This document shows, piece by piece, positions 16,987-25,611 of a stretch of 64,000 nt of DNA. This DNA comes from Fidelibacterota bacterium (GTDB taxonomy: Bacteria; Fidelibacterota; UBA8477; JABMPR01): NCBI GenBank assembly GCA_016844955.1, contig JAERTH010000042.1, positions 1 to 64,000 of the forward strand. The letters are read 5' to 3'. The translations under genes were made by a program, and so were the position numbers. Every line of letters begins with the position of its first letter. The first letter of the stretch is position 1. Under the pieces are notes generated by a model. It was not told where the DNA came from, made no database searches, and saw nothing but the letters and a program-made list of their open reading frames with translations.

Positions 16987-17487
16987 TTACTCTCCTTTGT
17001 CAGCTTTATCAGCGGCCGGTTTAGCTGCAGCCTTTTTAGCGGCTGGTTTCTTTGCAGCTGTAGTTTTCTTAGCTGCTGGCTTCTTGGCGGCTGTTGCCTT
17101 CTTTGCAGCTGGCTTTTTCGCTTCAGTTTTCACGTCGGCGTCAGCTTTAACTGCTTTCTTCTTGGGAGCCGGTTTTGCTGGTGCAATACCTTCTACCTTA
17201 ATCTGTGTATAACCCTGGCGGTGTCCCTGTTTCTTCTGGTAACCCTTGCGGCGTTTCTTTTTGAAGACGATGATTTTTTTAGCGCGACCATGAGCCACAA
17301 CTGTTCCATCGATGTCAACATTGGTCAGCTCTGGTGTGCCAACCTCAAGACTTTTACCGTCAGAGTAAGCCAGTACGCGCTCGACATTGACCCTTTTACC
17401 AGGTTCAGCATCGAGAGTCGGAACGTTCAGGACCATGCCAGGTTTCACCTTGAACTGTTTCCCTGCAATTTGGATAATTGCGTACAT
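16987..17487 (-). CDS. rplU: 50S ribosomal protein L21 with Lys/Ala-rich tail
   Basis: Residues 1-103 are a normal L21 ([69 protein letters not shown]). Residues about 104-166 are an extra low-complexity tail made of [13 protein letters not shown] repeats, resembling histone H1 or bacterial AlgP/HU tails. Typical L21 has about 103 residues, so the tail adds 60%. It may bind rRNA or nucleic acid nonspecifically (inference). AAAGGAG lies eight bases before the ATG, under a near-consensus promoter. Confidence 0.96.
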   Translation of the reverse strand: MYAIIQIAGKQFKVKPGMVLNVPTLDAEPGKRVNVERVLAYSDGKSLEVGTPELTNVDIDGTVVAHGRAKKIIVFKKKRRKGYQKKQGHRQGYTQIKVEGIAPAKPAPKKKAVKADADVKTEAKKPAAKKATAAKKPAAKKTTAAKKPAAKKAAAKPAADKADKGE

Positions 17488-17517
17488 AACTTTATCTCCT
17501 TTATTAAAAAGCCAGCG

Positions 17518-17546
17518 AATATAGACGGCACTTGAGCGCGTGTCAA
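17518..17546 (-). promoter_or_regulatory. Near-consensus sigma70 promoter of rplU-rpmA
   Basis: TTGACA (17546-17541), a 17-bp spacer and TATATT (17523-17518) on the minus strand. The leader would be about 25 bases and includes the AAAGGAG ribosome-binding site. This is the clearest promoter in the window and shows the organism uses ordinary sigma70 elements. Confidence 0.85.
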
Positions 17547-17629
17547 CGGATTATAACGAATGAATTTATAAGATGATCAAACTGCAGGGGAAGACGAACT
17601 AGCGATGAGAAGTTGTGATATTTTTTGTT

Positions 17630-18520
17630 TCAAGTACCCCAGGCATTCCAGAGTAGCTGACTAATATTTCTCAGGAGTACAAACCCCTCATTGTCATCAT
17701 CCCAGGACTGATCTTTCTGGTTGTTGGTGATGATGCAGAATACATAGTCCCCAGCAGGAGCATTAACCAGAACAACTTCAGACCTTGAAGCGTTTACTGC
17801 ACCTTGCTTAGATGCAACCTGGACAGTTCTCGGAATGACGGCAAGGGCTTCATCATCCCAGAAAATACGGGTGAGATAACGGTACATCTCCTCACTGGCC
17901 TTGGACGACACCGCTTTGTCCTCATAAATCAGCTGTACTAAACCAGCCATTTCCCTGGGAGTGGTTTGTCCCCAGCCAAAAACTTCCCAATCATCTCGCC
18001 GGTCTGGCGTCCGTGAATTCATTCGGGTCTGGCTGAAACCTTTTTCATCTAACCATTTATTGATCTCAATCCCGCCACCTGCTAATTCCTGACACCACAA
18101 ACTGGCATGATTATCACTATAGGTGATCATGAGTGATATGACTTTTTTTAATGAAATGTGAGCGCTGTCTTTGAACGAGCTGAGCATACCTCCAGGAGGA
18201 TAATTCACAACTTCTGGCAGCCACATCAAGGTAGAATCATAATCCAGATCACCCCCTTCAATGCGATCAAAAAGTGCCAGTAAGATGGGGACTTTCACCA
18301 TGCTGGCGGTGGGGAAAAGAGAATCAGCCTGAATATTGATTTCCTGTCCAGTGCTCAGGTTCTTTGCGTATACCCCAACCTCACCATGAAAATTGGCTGT
18401 GAGCTGTTTCAGGTCTTGTTCAAGAATTTTGCTTCCAGGTGCTGTCCTGGTTGAGACGCAAGATAAAAAACCGACCAACAGACTACCCAAGATCAGGATT
18501 CGTGAAAGTTTGAGCATCAT
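17630..18520 (-). CDS. Class A beta-lactamase-fold serine hydrolase lipoprotein
   Basis: A 296-residue predicted lipoprotein (lipobox GFLS before Cys21). It has the serine penicillin-recognising fold: SMVK (73-76) is the SxxK nucleophile motif, SDN (135-137) the second motif, and KQG (238-240) stands in for KTG. In the omega-loop region (TRMNSRTPDRRDDWEVFGWG) I do not find the E-x-x-x-N pair that class A beta-lactamases use for deacylation, so it may be a slow or non-lactamase D-Ala peptidase-like enzyme or esterase. A TTPREMAGL segment matches the conserved TTP-x-x-M/L-A of the family. It stands alone between rplU and the dCMP deaminase gene. Confidence 0.8.
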   Translation of the reverse strand: MMLKLSRILILGSLLVGFLSCVSTRTAPGSKILEQDLKQLTANFHGEVGVYAKNLSTGQEINIQADSLFPTASMVKVPILLALFDRIEGGDLDYDSTLMWLPEVVNYPPGGMLSSFKDSAHISLKKVISLMITYSDNHASLWCQELAGGGIEINKWLDEKGFSQTRMNSRTPDRRDDWEVFGWGQTTPREMAGLVQLIYEDKAVSSKASEEMYRYLTRIFWDDEALAVIPRTVQVASKQGAVNASRSEVVLVNAPAGDYVFCIITNNQKDQSWDDDNEGFVLLRNISQLLWNAWGT

Positions 18521-18549
18521 GCCAGAAATCTTTCGTTTAGGTCTGAAGT

Positions 18550-18978
18550 TTATCTGGAGAGGTGAATCAGTTCAATGCCGGCTTCTTTTGCATGGGTCTT
18601 GATCCGCTCGTCACGATAGAGCTCTCCGTAAAAAATGCGTTTGATCCCTGAGTTGGCGATGAGCTTAAAGCAATTGTAGCAGGGACTGGCCGTCACGTAA
18701 ATATCAGCTCCATCGATATTGCCACCGGTTCTAGCGGCCTGTACAATAGCATTTGCCTCGGCATGAACGGTGCGAACACAATGGCCATTGTCCATCTCAT
18801 GACCCACTTCATCGCAATGGGGCAAGCCACGGATCGATCCATTATAACCAGTGGACAGAATCATTTTATCTCGGACAATGACTGCACCCACAAACTTGCG
18901 ATCACAGGTTGAACGCGTGGAAACATCCTCAGCGATCTGCATGAAGTAATTGTCCCATGAGGCTCTGTTTTTTACCAT
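18550..18978 (-). CDS. Deoxycytidylate (dCMP) deaminase
   Basis: A 142-residue zinc deaminase converting dCMP to dUMP for thymidylate supply (ComEB/DCTD family). Zinc motifs are HAEANAIVQAA (His and catalytic Glu) and SPCYNCFKLI (two Cys). An additional CDRKFVGAVIVRD N-terminal block and the GLPHCDEVGHEMDNGHCVRT insert are typical of dCMP deaminases. I chose the ATG at 18978 because AAAGGA lies nine bases upstream; the longer TTG start at 19002 would overlap the asparaginase stop. Confidence 0.92.
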   Translation of the reverse strand: MVKNRASWDNYFMQIAEDVSTRSTCDRKFVGAVIVRDKMILSTGYNGSIRGLPHCDEVGHEMDNGHCVRTVHAEANAIVQAARTGGNIDGADIYVTASPCYNCFKLIANSGIKRIFYGELYRDERIKTHAKEAGIELIHLSR

Positions 18979-18994
18979 CGAAATAATTCCTTTA

Positions 18995-19978
18995 TTACTC
19001 AACGATCATTGTTCGCATGGTGCCAACAATGTGTCTTGCGTGATTTTTTAACTTAGGGGTCCACCATTTGCTCAGAGATTCAGATATCGGTTCTTTCAGA
19101 TAACCAATATCCTGGAGCATGGTCAGCACCATTTGTCCAATGGCCCGGTAATTACCATCAAGAACCTTAACTGCCAAACCATAGACCTGTCCATTAGGCA
19201 TGGTGAATCCAGCAGCCGAAACAGCTTCAGCACCGCCTTTGGATATAAGCTGACCTGGAAAGTTTTCCATAAGCAGGGTATCAAAGCGACCATTCCCACC
19301 CACCAGGTGAGGATGTTGATTCATGGCATCAAAGACCTGTCTGCACTCCACCGTTTCTTTCACACTTATGCGGGCAAATGCCAAGGCTACTTTTGAAAGG
19401 GGCAGCTCAAAAACTGGGGCAGAACAACCGTCAACACCCCGATGAATGGTTTCTGAGGAAGTAAATTCCTTCACGATCTCATAGATATAGCGTTGAACTG
19501 GGTGCTGAGGATCCAGATAGCTCAAAGGTTCATGCCCCAACTGAATACAGGTGGAGAGCATTCCGGCATGCTTCCCCGAACAATTATTGTGAATCTGCTG
19601 AGGTTTAATGCCAACATCCACCAACTGTTGGGCACTTTTCCTGTCTATGGGAGGATGGGAACCACAGGCCAGAATATCCGAACTAATACCAGTCTTGTTA
19701 AAAATCTGCTCTACGAGCTCGACATGGATGGGTTCACCGCTGTGCGAGGAGCAAATAACTGCCAGTTCCTCAGGTGTAAACCCAAAATCTTTATAGGCTC
19801 CTGACCGAATAACCGCCATGGCCTGCATGGGCTTGGCAGAAGATCGAACATAGGTTGAATAATGGGAATCCCCGTAGGATTTGACAATTTGGCCCGATGC
19901 ATCGACGATGACACCGTAACCTACATGGAAACTCTCCACATGCCCGGAGCGAGTGACCTGCGTTATTAAGGAGCTCAC
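18995..19978 (-). CDS. Asparaginase (asparaginase II family)
   Basis: A 327-residue member of the thermolabile Rhizobium-type asparaginase family (PF06089), unrelated to the EcA-type enzyme. Family blocks seen are STYVRSSAKPMQAMAVIRSG, ELAVICSSHSGEPIHVE, GSHPPIDR, IHNNCSGKHAGMLSTC and RGVDGCSAPVFELPLSK. The expected activity is hydrolysis of L-Asn to Asp and ammonia. Its start overlaps the stop of the PdxJ-like gene by four bases, so the two are coupled, and the dCMP deaminase gene follows 16 bases downstream. Confidence 0.9.
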   Translation of the reverse strand: MSSLITQVTRSGHVESFHVGYGVIVDASGQIVKSYGDSHYSTYVRSSAKPMQAMAVIRSGAYKDFGFTPEELAVICSSHSGEPIHVELVEQIFNKTGISSDILACGSHPPIDRKSAQQLVDVGIKPQQIHNNCSGKHAGMLSTCIQLGHEPLSYLDPQHPVQRYIYEIVKEFTSSETIHRGVDGCSAPVFELPLSKVALAFARISVKETVECRQVFDAMNQHPHLVGGNGRFDTLLMENFPGQLISKGGAEAVSAAGFTMPNGQVYGLAVKVLDGNYRAIGQMVLTMLQDIGYLKEPISESLSKWWTPKLKNHARHIVGTMRTMIVE

Positions 19979-20661
19979 TGCACCTGAGCTTTGAAATCGC
20001 GAATGGCCGTTTCCAGTCCAACAAAAATTGAACGCCCCAGGACCGCACGACCGACAACGATATTTTCCACCGTTTCAATATTTACCAGCGGAACCACGTT
20101 CTGAAAGCTGATGCCACCATTCACGGCAACACCAATACCATTTTTCTCAGCAGTACGAGACATCAGGGCGATTTGCTCCTGTGCCTCAGCTTTCCCGGCG
20201 AGACTGATATTTTCTGAATAATGGGTGACATTCAGTTCCACCATATCGGCCTGCTGGCGATAGGCTTTTTTTAGCAGAGCCAGTTCGGGTTCCAGGCAGA
20301 AAGAAATGAGTTTGCCGGCATCTTTGAGCTGTGGAATAAAAGTTTCCAGGTCTGCACCGTAGTCATCAAACAGGTTCTCTGCTGAAAAGATCACCTGTGA
20401 AACAGGCAGGTTGAGCGCCAACTGCAACAATTCTGCCCGGGGCGAAATTCTCAGGGCAAAACGGGTATGCATTGCCGCAGCAATGGTCAGTTCAAGATCC
20501 TTTTCAGAGAAGTGAGGGGATCGTCCATCATAAGTAAGGCTGAATCCATCTACACCGGAAAGTCCAGCTATCGTGACAATACCTGGGAGGGTAAGTCCAT
20601 CCACTTTGAGCAATTGTTGTGCGCTGACAAAGCTGTCCAGATTAAGTTCCATTTGCGCCAT
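19975..20661 (-). CDS. PdxJ-like protein, active-site motifs replaced
   Basis: A 228-residue TIM-barrel homologue of pyridoxine 5'-phosphate synthase (about 240 residues). The overall match is clear: LNLDSFVSAQQ for the N-terminal VNIDH block, SGVDGFSLTYDGRSPHFSEK for the HLREDRRHI block, VELNVTHYSENI for the IHTG block, GIGVAVNGGISFQNV for the NAGHGL block and ENIVVGRAVLGRSIFVGLE at the end. By alignment to remembered E. coli PdxJ, the catalytic His45, Glu72 and His193 are replaced (T, R and I) and VNIDH has become LNLDS. It therefore may not make pyridoxine phosphate, or may use a changed mechanism. The C-terminal phosphate-binding loop (VVGRAVLG) is kept. Overlaps the asparaginase start. 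Confidence 0.75.
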   Translation of the reverse strand: MAQMELNLDSFVSAQQLLKVDGLTLPGIVTIAGLSGVDGFSLTYDGRSPHFSEKDLELTIAAAMHTRFALRISPRAELLQLALNLPVSQVIFSAENLFDDYGADLETFIPQLKDAGKLISFCLEPELALLKKAYRQQADMVELNVTHYSENISLAGKAEAQEQIALMSRTAEKNGIGVAVNGGISFQNVVPLVNIETVENIVVGRAVLGRSIFVGLETAIRDFKAQVQ

Positions 20662-20693
20662 AGTATCCTCGAGTTATGCTTTCTTCATATTGA

Positions 20694-21866
20694 TCAATGT
20701 GCCAGTTTGGAGGCTGAAACCAGATCAAATCCAGCTTCAGCAAGGGCTGGTAAATATTTTTTCATCGTTTTCAACGTATTGGGGCGACAGTGTCCAATGC
20801 CGATTGCTTCCCCATGCTCTTTTGCAAGGCGAGCCAAACGGAATAGCTCCCCAGCAATGGCTTCAGGATCATCCACTTCGTCAAGAAAGACATCACGACT
20901 ATTGGTCGGGATATAGTGCTCTTTAGCAACGGATTCAGCAACGGAGGCGGCAATGGTGCGGCTATCTATAAAAAACATGGATTGTTCAGAGAGGAAATCA
21001 CTGACACTGGTCATTACCTTGCGACTTTGAGTACCCCCACTTCCCTGATGGTTATTCATACCGGCGGCACGGGGGACATCCTTGCGAGCTTTTTTCAAGC
21101 GACGCAGAATTTCACCGTCACTTAACTCATCTGATAACGCATAATCCGGTTCGCTGGTAGTATTGGTTACCGTGACCATGGGCATGTGAATCAATGTTTG
21201 AATGCGTCTGGAGTTAAGGCGTTCGTCCACCTGAGTTGAGTAGGGTCTGCCTGGTATTACGGCAGCAGTAAAGGGCTCCTTCAAAGCCAAAAAGCCATCA
21301 ATGGTTTCATTCATTGAATACCCAAAATCATCAATGATTATGGCCAACTGGGGCTTCTTGGTAACCTTGGCAATGTCTCCAGGAAGAATGGATGTAGGTG
21401 CTGCTTTCTCTATGGGATACTCAAATCTGTAAACCGACCAGATGGTGGAATCAGTACCAATCTGGAATTCCCAATGGTCATCAGCGTCTGCTGTTTGGTT
21501 GACCTGATATCCAAAACCACCCAGGGTACTCTCAAGCAACTTCTCAATATCGTTTGAACGAATTTTCTTCTGATCCTTGATATGAAAAGTATGGGTACCC
21601 AATCCATCATCACTCAAACGACCCTCAACAAATTCCAGACTGGGAAAACGTCTGACCAGCGTCTGATCCAGGCGAGTGTTCAGCGTAAAATAGCCTTCAT
21701 AAAATGCCTGCTCAGAAATGACTTCGGGTTCATAAGTGTTGGACGCATTCCACATGACTACCCAGATCACAACCACAATGAAGATCAGTGACAGCAGGAA
21801 TATTTTCAAAAAGTTACCCCTGTTCGTAAGGGGAGTGACGGAGTCTTTATAATATGTATATCTCAT
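20694..21866 (-). CDS. Divergent polysaccharide deacetylase family protein (YibQ/DUF610)
   Basis: A 390-residue protein with one N-terminal membrane helix (FLLSLIFIVVVIWVVMW, about residues 24-40), a linker region to about 165, then a divergent polysaccharide-deacetylase domain. The domain has LAIIIDDFGYSMNETIDGFL, PFTAAVIPGRPYSTQVDE, LIHMPM, GMNNHQGSGGTQ and FFIDSRTIAAS. The paired Asp and downstream His resemble the metal site of NodB-type deacetylases. The domain would face the periplasm. YibQ relatives lie near envelope or cell-division genes in proteobacteria; the substrate is unknown. The gene lies 32 bases upstream of the PdxJ-like gene on the same strand. Confidence 0.85.
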   Translation of the reverse strand: MRYTYYKDSVTPLTNRGNFLKIFLLSLIFIVVVIWVVMWNASNTYEPEVISEQAFYEGYFTLNTRLDQTLVRRFPSLEFVEGRLSDDGLGTHTFHIKDQKKIRSNDIEKLLESTLGGFGYQVNQTADADDHWEFQIGTDSTIWSVYRFEYPIEKAAPTSILPGDIAKVTKKPQLAIIIDDFGYSMNETIDGFLALKEPFTAAVIPGRPYSTQVDERLNSRRIQTLIHMPMVTVTNTTSEPDYALSDELSDGEILRRLKKARKDVPRAAGMNNHQGSGGTQSRKVMTSVSDFLSEQSMFFIDSRTIAASVAESVAKEHYIPTNSRDVFLDEVDDPEAIAGELFRLARLAKEHGEAIGIGHCRPNTLKTMKKYLPALAEAGFDLVSASKLAH

Positions 21867-21960
21867 GTTTCTTATTATAGTTTTCTACTGGACCGAGTCC
21901 ATTGAAAAACGATGGGAGCCCCAGATTGTTTCATCTTTTGTTTCACCCATAATTCAGTTG

Positions 21961-22416
21961 TTAAAAGGTCAGCCGCATAATGGCTTCACCCGCTTCCATT
22001 TCTCCAGTATCCAGGAATCCCAGCTTTTGATAAAAGCCTTGAGGACTTACCTCACCCGGTACATAGCTTAGCAAAAACTCCTGGCTGTTGGGAAGACCCT
22101 TTACATATTCTATAACCCGCTCCATGGCCTGAAAGCCATATCCATGCCCTTGATGCTTTGCATCTATCATGAATCGCCAGAGATAATATTCAGGTTTGTT
22201 CTCATTTATTTCCAGCATGACAAAGCCGACAGCAGTATCCTCAGCGTAAATCCCTCTGAACCAGGCTTCCGGATGAAAATGAGCCTGGGCAATTGAAATT
22301 GCATTTGAGGCAACCAGGCCTGTTTGGTTTTCAGCTACTTTCAGTTTTAATATTTCTCTGTAGTTGGATTTATCCAATTCTATGAGTGTAACCATATGTG
22401 CTTGAGCTTCACTCAC
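21961..22416 (-). CDS. GNAT family N-acetyltransferase
   Basis: A 151-residue GNAT close to spermine/spermidine acetyltransferases of the BltD type (LAQAHFHPEAWFRGIY-like N-terminal region; acetyl-CoA loop HQGHGYGFQAM; C-terminal FYQKLGFLDTGE). The substrate is unproven, possibly a polyamine. The start is the GTG at 22416, which overlaps the udk stop (GTGA) and has AAGGA six bases upstream; an internal ATG at 22395 has no ribosome-binding site. Confidence 0.82.
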   Translation of the reverse strand: MSEAQAHMVTLIELDKSNYREILKLKVAENQTGLVASNAISIAQAHFHPEAWFRGIYAEDTAVGFVMLEINENKPEYYLWRFMIDAKHQGHGYGFQAMERVIEYVKGLPNSQEFLLSYVPGEVSPQGFYQKLGFLDTGEMEAGEAIMRLTF

Positions 22417-23036
22417 TTTTTGTCCTTCAATACTGCATTAATCTTGGTTCTGATTAAATCTACAGCCACCAGATTCATCCCACCTTCCGGGATAATTACA
22501 TCTGCCTGATACTTGTTCGGTTCCACAAATAAATGGTGCATGGGTCGCACGGTTTCCCGGTATTGCTCGATTACCGAGTCTACAGATCGACCTCGCTGGA
22601 TGATATCTCGCTTCAATCTACGAATAAATCGTATATCTGAGGGTGTATCCACATAGAGTTTCAGATCCATCCGTTCGGTTAGCTCTTTGTAGTACAAGGC
22701 CATGATACCTTCAATAATAATGACTGTATGGGGCTCAACCCGGCGGGTTTCCCGGGCTCGATTGTGGGTGGCAAAGTTGTAAATGGGCACGGCGGTTGGC
22801 TTCCCGGAACAAAGGTCATCCAGATTTTTCACCAATAATTCTATCTCCAGGGATGAAGGGTGATCAAAGTTGATTTTGGCTCGTTCCTCAACACTGAGGT
22901 CAGACAAATCACGATAATAGGAATCCAGGTCCAGACGCACGACCTCACCTGGCCCATATTCCTGGACAATGTTCTTGGCGATGGTGGTTTTACCCGATCC
23001 TGTGCCACCTGCTATTCCAATGATAATTGATTTCAT
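22413..23036 (-). CDS. udk: Uridine kinase
   Basis: A 207-residue uridine/cytidine kinase for pyrimidine salvage (uridine + NTP to UMP). The P-loop is GIAGGTGSGKTTIAKNI, followed by VVRLDLDSYYRDL, NFDHPSSLEIELL, PIYNFATHNRARETRRVEP and IIEGIMALYYKEL, all family blocks. It is nine bases downstream of the DUF819 gene and overlaps the GNAT start. Confidence 0.95.
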   Translation of the reverse strand: MKSIIIGIAGGTGSGKTTIAKNIVQEYGPGEVVRLDLDSYYRDLSDLSVEERAKINFDHPSSLEIELLVKNLDDLCSGKPTAVPIYNFATHNRARETRRVEPHTVIIIEGIMALYYKELTERMDLKLYVDTPSDIRFIRRLKRDIIQRGRSVDSVIEQYRETVRPMHHLFVEPNKYQADVIIPEGGMNLVAVDLIRTKINAVLKDKK

Positions 23037-23044
23037 AGGACTTC

Positions 23045-24199
23045 CTAAAAAAGTATGGCTCTAAAAATATACGCAAAGGCAACCCCCAGATAATTGCCAA
23101 TGGCATATCCAATAATTCCAGTCGTGAGACCAGAAAGGATTACTTCCTTGTTGTTAAGGGCTTTGGCCACCACGGGAACAAAAGGGGGTGAACAAACTGC
23201 GGAGACAGATGTGATAAGAAAAGTATCCGTGTCGATTTTCATCAGTTTACAGAAAACTGCATGGAGCAGCATGGTTCCAAAGACGATAAAATTGACAAAA
23301 AACATCATGGACCAATTAATATTAACCAGTTGTTCCAGATTGGCCATTGAGCCTACGATAAGACTGAAAGCCAGGATGAAGTACATCCCAAACTGGAAGG
23401 TTTTTTCAATATTGCGAATGGGCTTCACAAAGGAGGAGGCTATTCCCAGGGTGGTAATTAATAACATAACCGCTGCCGTTGAATACTCCTCGGGTATCAA
23501 CTCTGAGGTACCCACACTCACAGCCAGAATGAGAATTGAAATGCCTAGACCACCCAGCAGCCCCTTGACTATCTTCGGTACAAATATTCCCACATAGCTA
23601 TGAATATTCTCATCGCCATCTCCCATGGGATCACTGATGAGAGAGGATTTAAATTTGGGTAAAAACTTATTGAACACCCGCTGCCCAATACTCATAACAA
23701 AAATCAGATAGATAATCCCATTCACGGCATCGTAGGTATGCATCATAATGTATTGAGTCGAGTCCACGTCCAGAGCAGTCTTGATGGCAGCCAGGTTGGG
23801 AGTACCTCCGGTGTACAGTCCAATTGCCATTCCTCCAAATTGCCAGGCATTGGCAACGCCATCCTGAACTATCCAGGACCCAACTCCTGCCACCATAATT
23901 ACCAGAACTGTGGCTCCCAGCATGGAGATAATCGCCTTTCCCGCTGTATGTAGCCAGGCCCGCACATCCAGTGAAAAGAGTAGCAGGGGAAGTGCTACGG
24001 CAACTGTGGCGCCGCTCATAGTATCCTGGAGCGCAGCAGCCCCTTCAGGCAAGACGCCAATGTTTCCTAAAATGATTCCAAACAAGTAGGCCAGAATGAC
24101 CGAACCAATTTTGTTCACCAGTGTGTATTTCTGGCAGAGCCAGAGGATAAGAACCGGACCAAAAAAGTAGATGAGGATTAACAGCGGAGTAGGAATCAT
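23045..24199 (-). CDS. DUF819 family membrane protein
   Basis: A 384-residue multi-pass inner-membrane protein with about ten hydrophobic segments. Family blocks of DUF819 (PF05684) include GNIGVLPEGAAALQDTMSG, VALPLLLFSLDVRAWLH, FGGMAIGLYTGGTPNLAAI and SVSAVCSPPFVPVVAKAL. It is a predicted transporter-like protein with unknown substrate. It is probably co-transcribed with udk and the GNAT gene. Confidence 0.87.
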   Translation of the reverse strand: MIPTPLLILIYFFGPVLILWLCQKYTLVNKIGSVILAYLFGIILGNIGVLPEGAAALQDTMSGATVAVALPLLLFSLDVRAWLHTAGKAIISMLGATVLVIMVAGVGSWIVQDGVANAWQFGGMAIGLYTGGTPNLAAIKTALDVDSTQYIMMHTYDAVNGIIYLIFVMSIGQRVFNKFLPKFKSSLISDPMGDGDENIHSYVGIFVPKIVKGLLGGLGISILILAVSVGTSELIPEEYSTAAVMLLITTLGIASSFVKPIRNIEKTFQFGMYFILAFSLIVGSMANLEQLVNINWSMMFFVNFIVFGTMLLHAVFCKLMKIDTDTFLITSVSAVCSPPFVPVVAKALNNKEVILSGLTTGIIGYAIGNYLGVAFAYIFRAILF

Positions 24200-24218
24200 A
24201 AAAGATTATTCTCTCAGT

Positions 24219-24578
24219 CTAGGATGTGAGCCATTCCTCTGCTTCTGCTCTATTGTCATAGAAGCGAAAATGATTGCTCTGGTTCATTTCATACATCAAT
24301 TCTCTGAAGCGTTCATTGGTCTCGGCGTTGGGAGGTAAAAGCACAGCGGCTTTGACCTGGTAATTGGCAAATTTCTGCATGGCTGCCCCGGCCAGGCCAC
24401 TTCTCAGGTTAAAAAATTCATCTGAAAGGTTATGCTCATCAAGTAGGATCAGGTTGGATTCATGATAATAGCATTGACTGATGAGATCGTTCAACTCCCC
24501 TTCTTTGCTAATGCTGAATTCGGTCGCGCACAAATCAATATAGCTTTTATCATTCCTGGTTATCAGGTTAGTTTTCAC
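24219..24578 (-). CDS. DUF4180 domain-containing protein
   Basis: A 119-residue soluble protein matching the DUF4180 pattern: ESNLILLDEHNLSDEFFNLR, SGLAGAAMQKFANYQVKAA and NHFRFYDNRAEAEEWL. Function unknown; the fold is STAS-like (inference). The start is GTG at 24578 with AAGGA upstream. It is 19 bases ahead of the DUF819 gene and may head the operon. Confidence 0.75.
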   Translation of the reverse strand: MKTNLITRNDKSYIDLCATEFSISKEGELNDLISQCYYHESNLILLDEHNLSDEFFNLRSGLAGAAMQKFANYQVKAAVLLPPNAETNERFRELMYEMNQSNHFRFYDNRAEAEEWLTS

Positions 24579-24768
24579 CCATTCGTTCCTTTTTTGTTAT
24601 TGCAAGGGATGGCAATATAGTGCAAGTCTTGGTTCTCCAAAATGTTTACAGTTTCTCATGGAGTTCCTTTTCGCCTTGATATCTTGTGCTTATGGAGGAG
24701 TTCCTTCATCTTTGAAACTCCCGTGCTTCTCCTCTTGTTTCTGGTAGAGAAAAATCCCACTTTTCAGC

Positions 24769-25611
24769 ATGGCCATCATAAGCAATGCGGCACACCTACC
24801 GCACCCAGCCACTTTTGAGCAAGAGACGCTACGCTTCCTGTCTGAATTCAAATACACCGGGGTCATTCCCTCACTTGATCATATCGCTGCAATTTCTCAC
24901 TATTTCAGCCGCTTGCCGTATGAAAATATCAGCAAGATTATCAAACGAGAGCAACAGCAAGATTCAACGCTATTACGTCTGCCAGATGAAGTAACCGACG
25001 ACCATTTCGCATGGCATTCAGGCGGGACATGCTTTTCCCTGACCTACTTTCTCACCGGCATTTATTCAATTCTTGGGTACGAAACGCACCCACTCATTTG
25101 TCAGCTGAACTGGGGTGAGAACAACCATTCAGCAGTAAAAATACATTTCAATAATGCTCAATACCTGGTTGATCCTGGATACATGATATTCAAACCCATG
25201 CCCCTGGTTCGTGAAGTGGCAAGAACCCGCCTTTCTGCTGAAACAGGTGTCGAACTAAATTTTGATTCTGAAGCCGAAATATATTCTATATATACTTTTC
25301 GAAAAGGAAACCGCATTCGTCGCTACCAGTTTCTGAGCGAATCGGTCCCTTATGAGAAATTCTCGGAATACTGGAGGGCTTCCTTTGACCTTCCCGGCAT
25401 GGATGATCTCACACTTACCCGGGTTCAGGGCTCAGAGATGCTCTTTATCCAGGGTGACTTCATCAAAATCACACGACCCGACCATATTGAAAAGATGCGG
25501 GAAATTGACCTGGCTGAAAAATTAATCAAGGATCGCTTTGCCATTCCACTGGAGAAGCTGGAGGAAGCGCGATTCTTACTAGCTCAAAGGCACAAACAGG
25601 ATGAAAGCTGA
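24769..25611 (+). CDS. Arylamine N-acetyltransferase-like protein
   Basis: A 280-residue NAT-family protein. A Cys-His-Asp triad is visible: Cys88 in HSGGTCFSLTYFL, His120 in ENNHSAVKIHF and Asp135 in YLVDPGYM. N-terminal FSRLPYENISKI matches the LPFEN block of NATs. NATs acetylate arylamines or hydrazines with acetyl-CoA, and some related enzymes build amide bonds in secondary metabolism. The C-terminal part is divergent. It overlaps the start of the DUF4416 gene by 11 bases, so the two form a plus-strand pair facing away from the DUF4180 operon. Confidence 0.8.
   Translation: MAIISNAAHLPHPATFEQETLRFLSEFKYTGVIPSLDHIAAISHYFSRLPYENISKIIKREQQQDSTLLRLPDEVTDDHFAWHSGGTCFSLTYFLTGIYSILGYETHPLICQLNWGENNHSAVKIHFNNAQYLVDPGYMIFKPMPLVREVARTRLSAETGVELNFDSEAEIYSIYTFRKGNRIRRYQFLSESVPYEKFSEYWRASFDLPGMDDLTLTRVQGSEMLFIQGDFIKITRPDHIEKMREIDLAEKLIKDRFAIPLEKLEEARFLLAQRHKQDES

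Noticed and set aside
16709..17535. Plus-strand Ala/Phe-rich and Cys/Phe-rich ORFs opposite rplU and rpmA
   Set aside because: They are antisense shadows of the Lys/Ala-rich L21 tail; no ribosome-binding site or homology.
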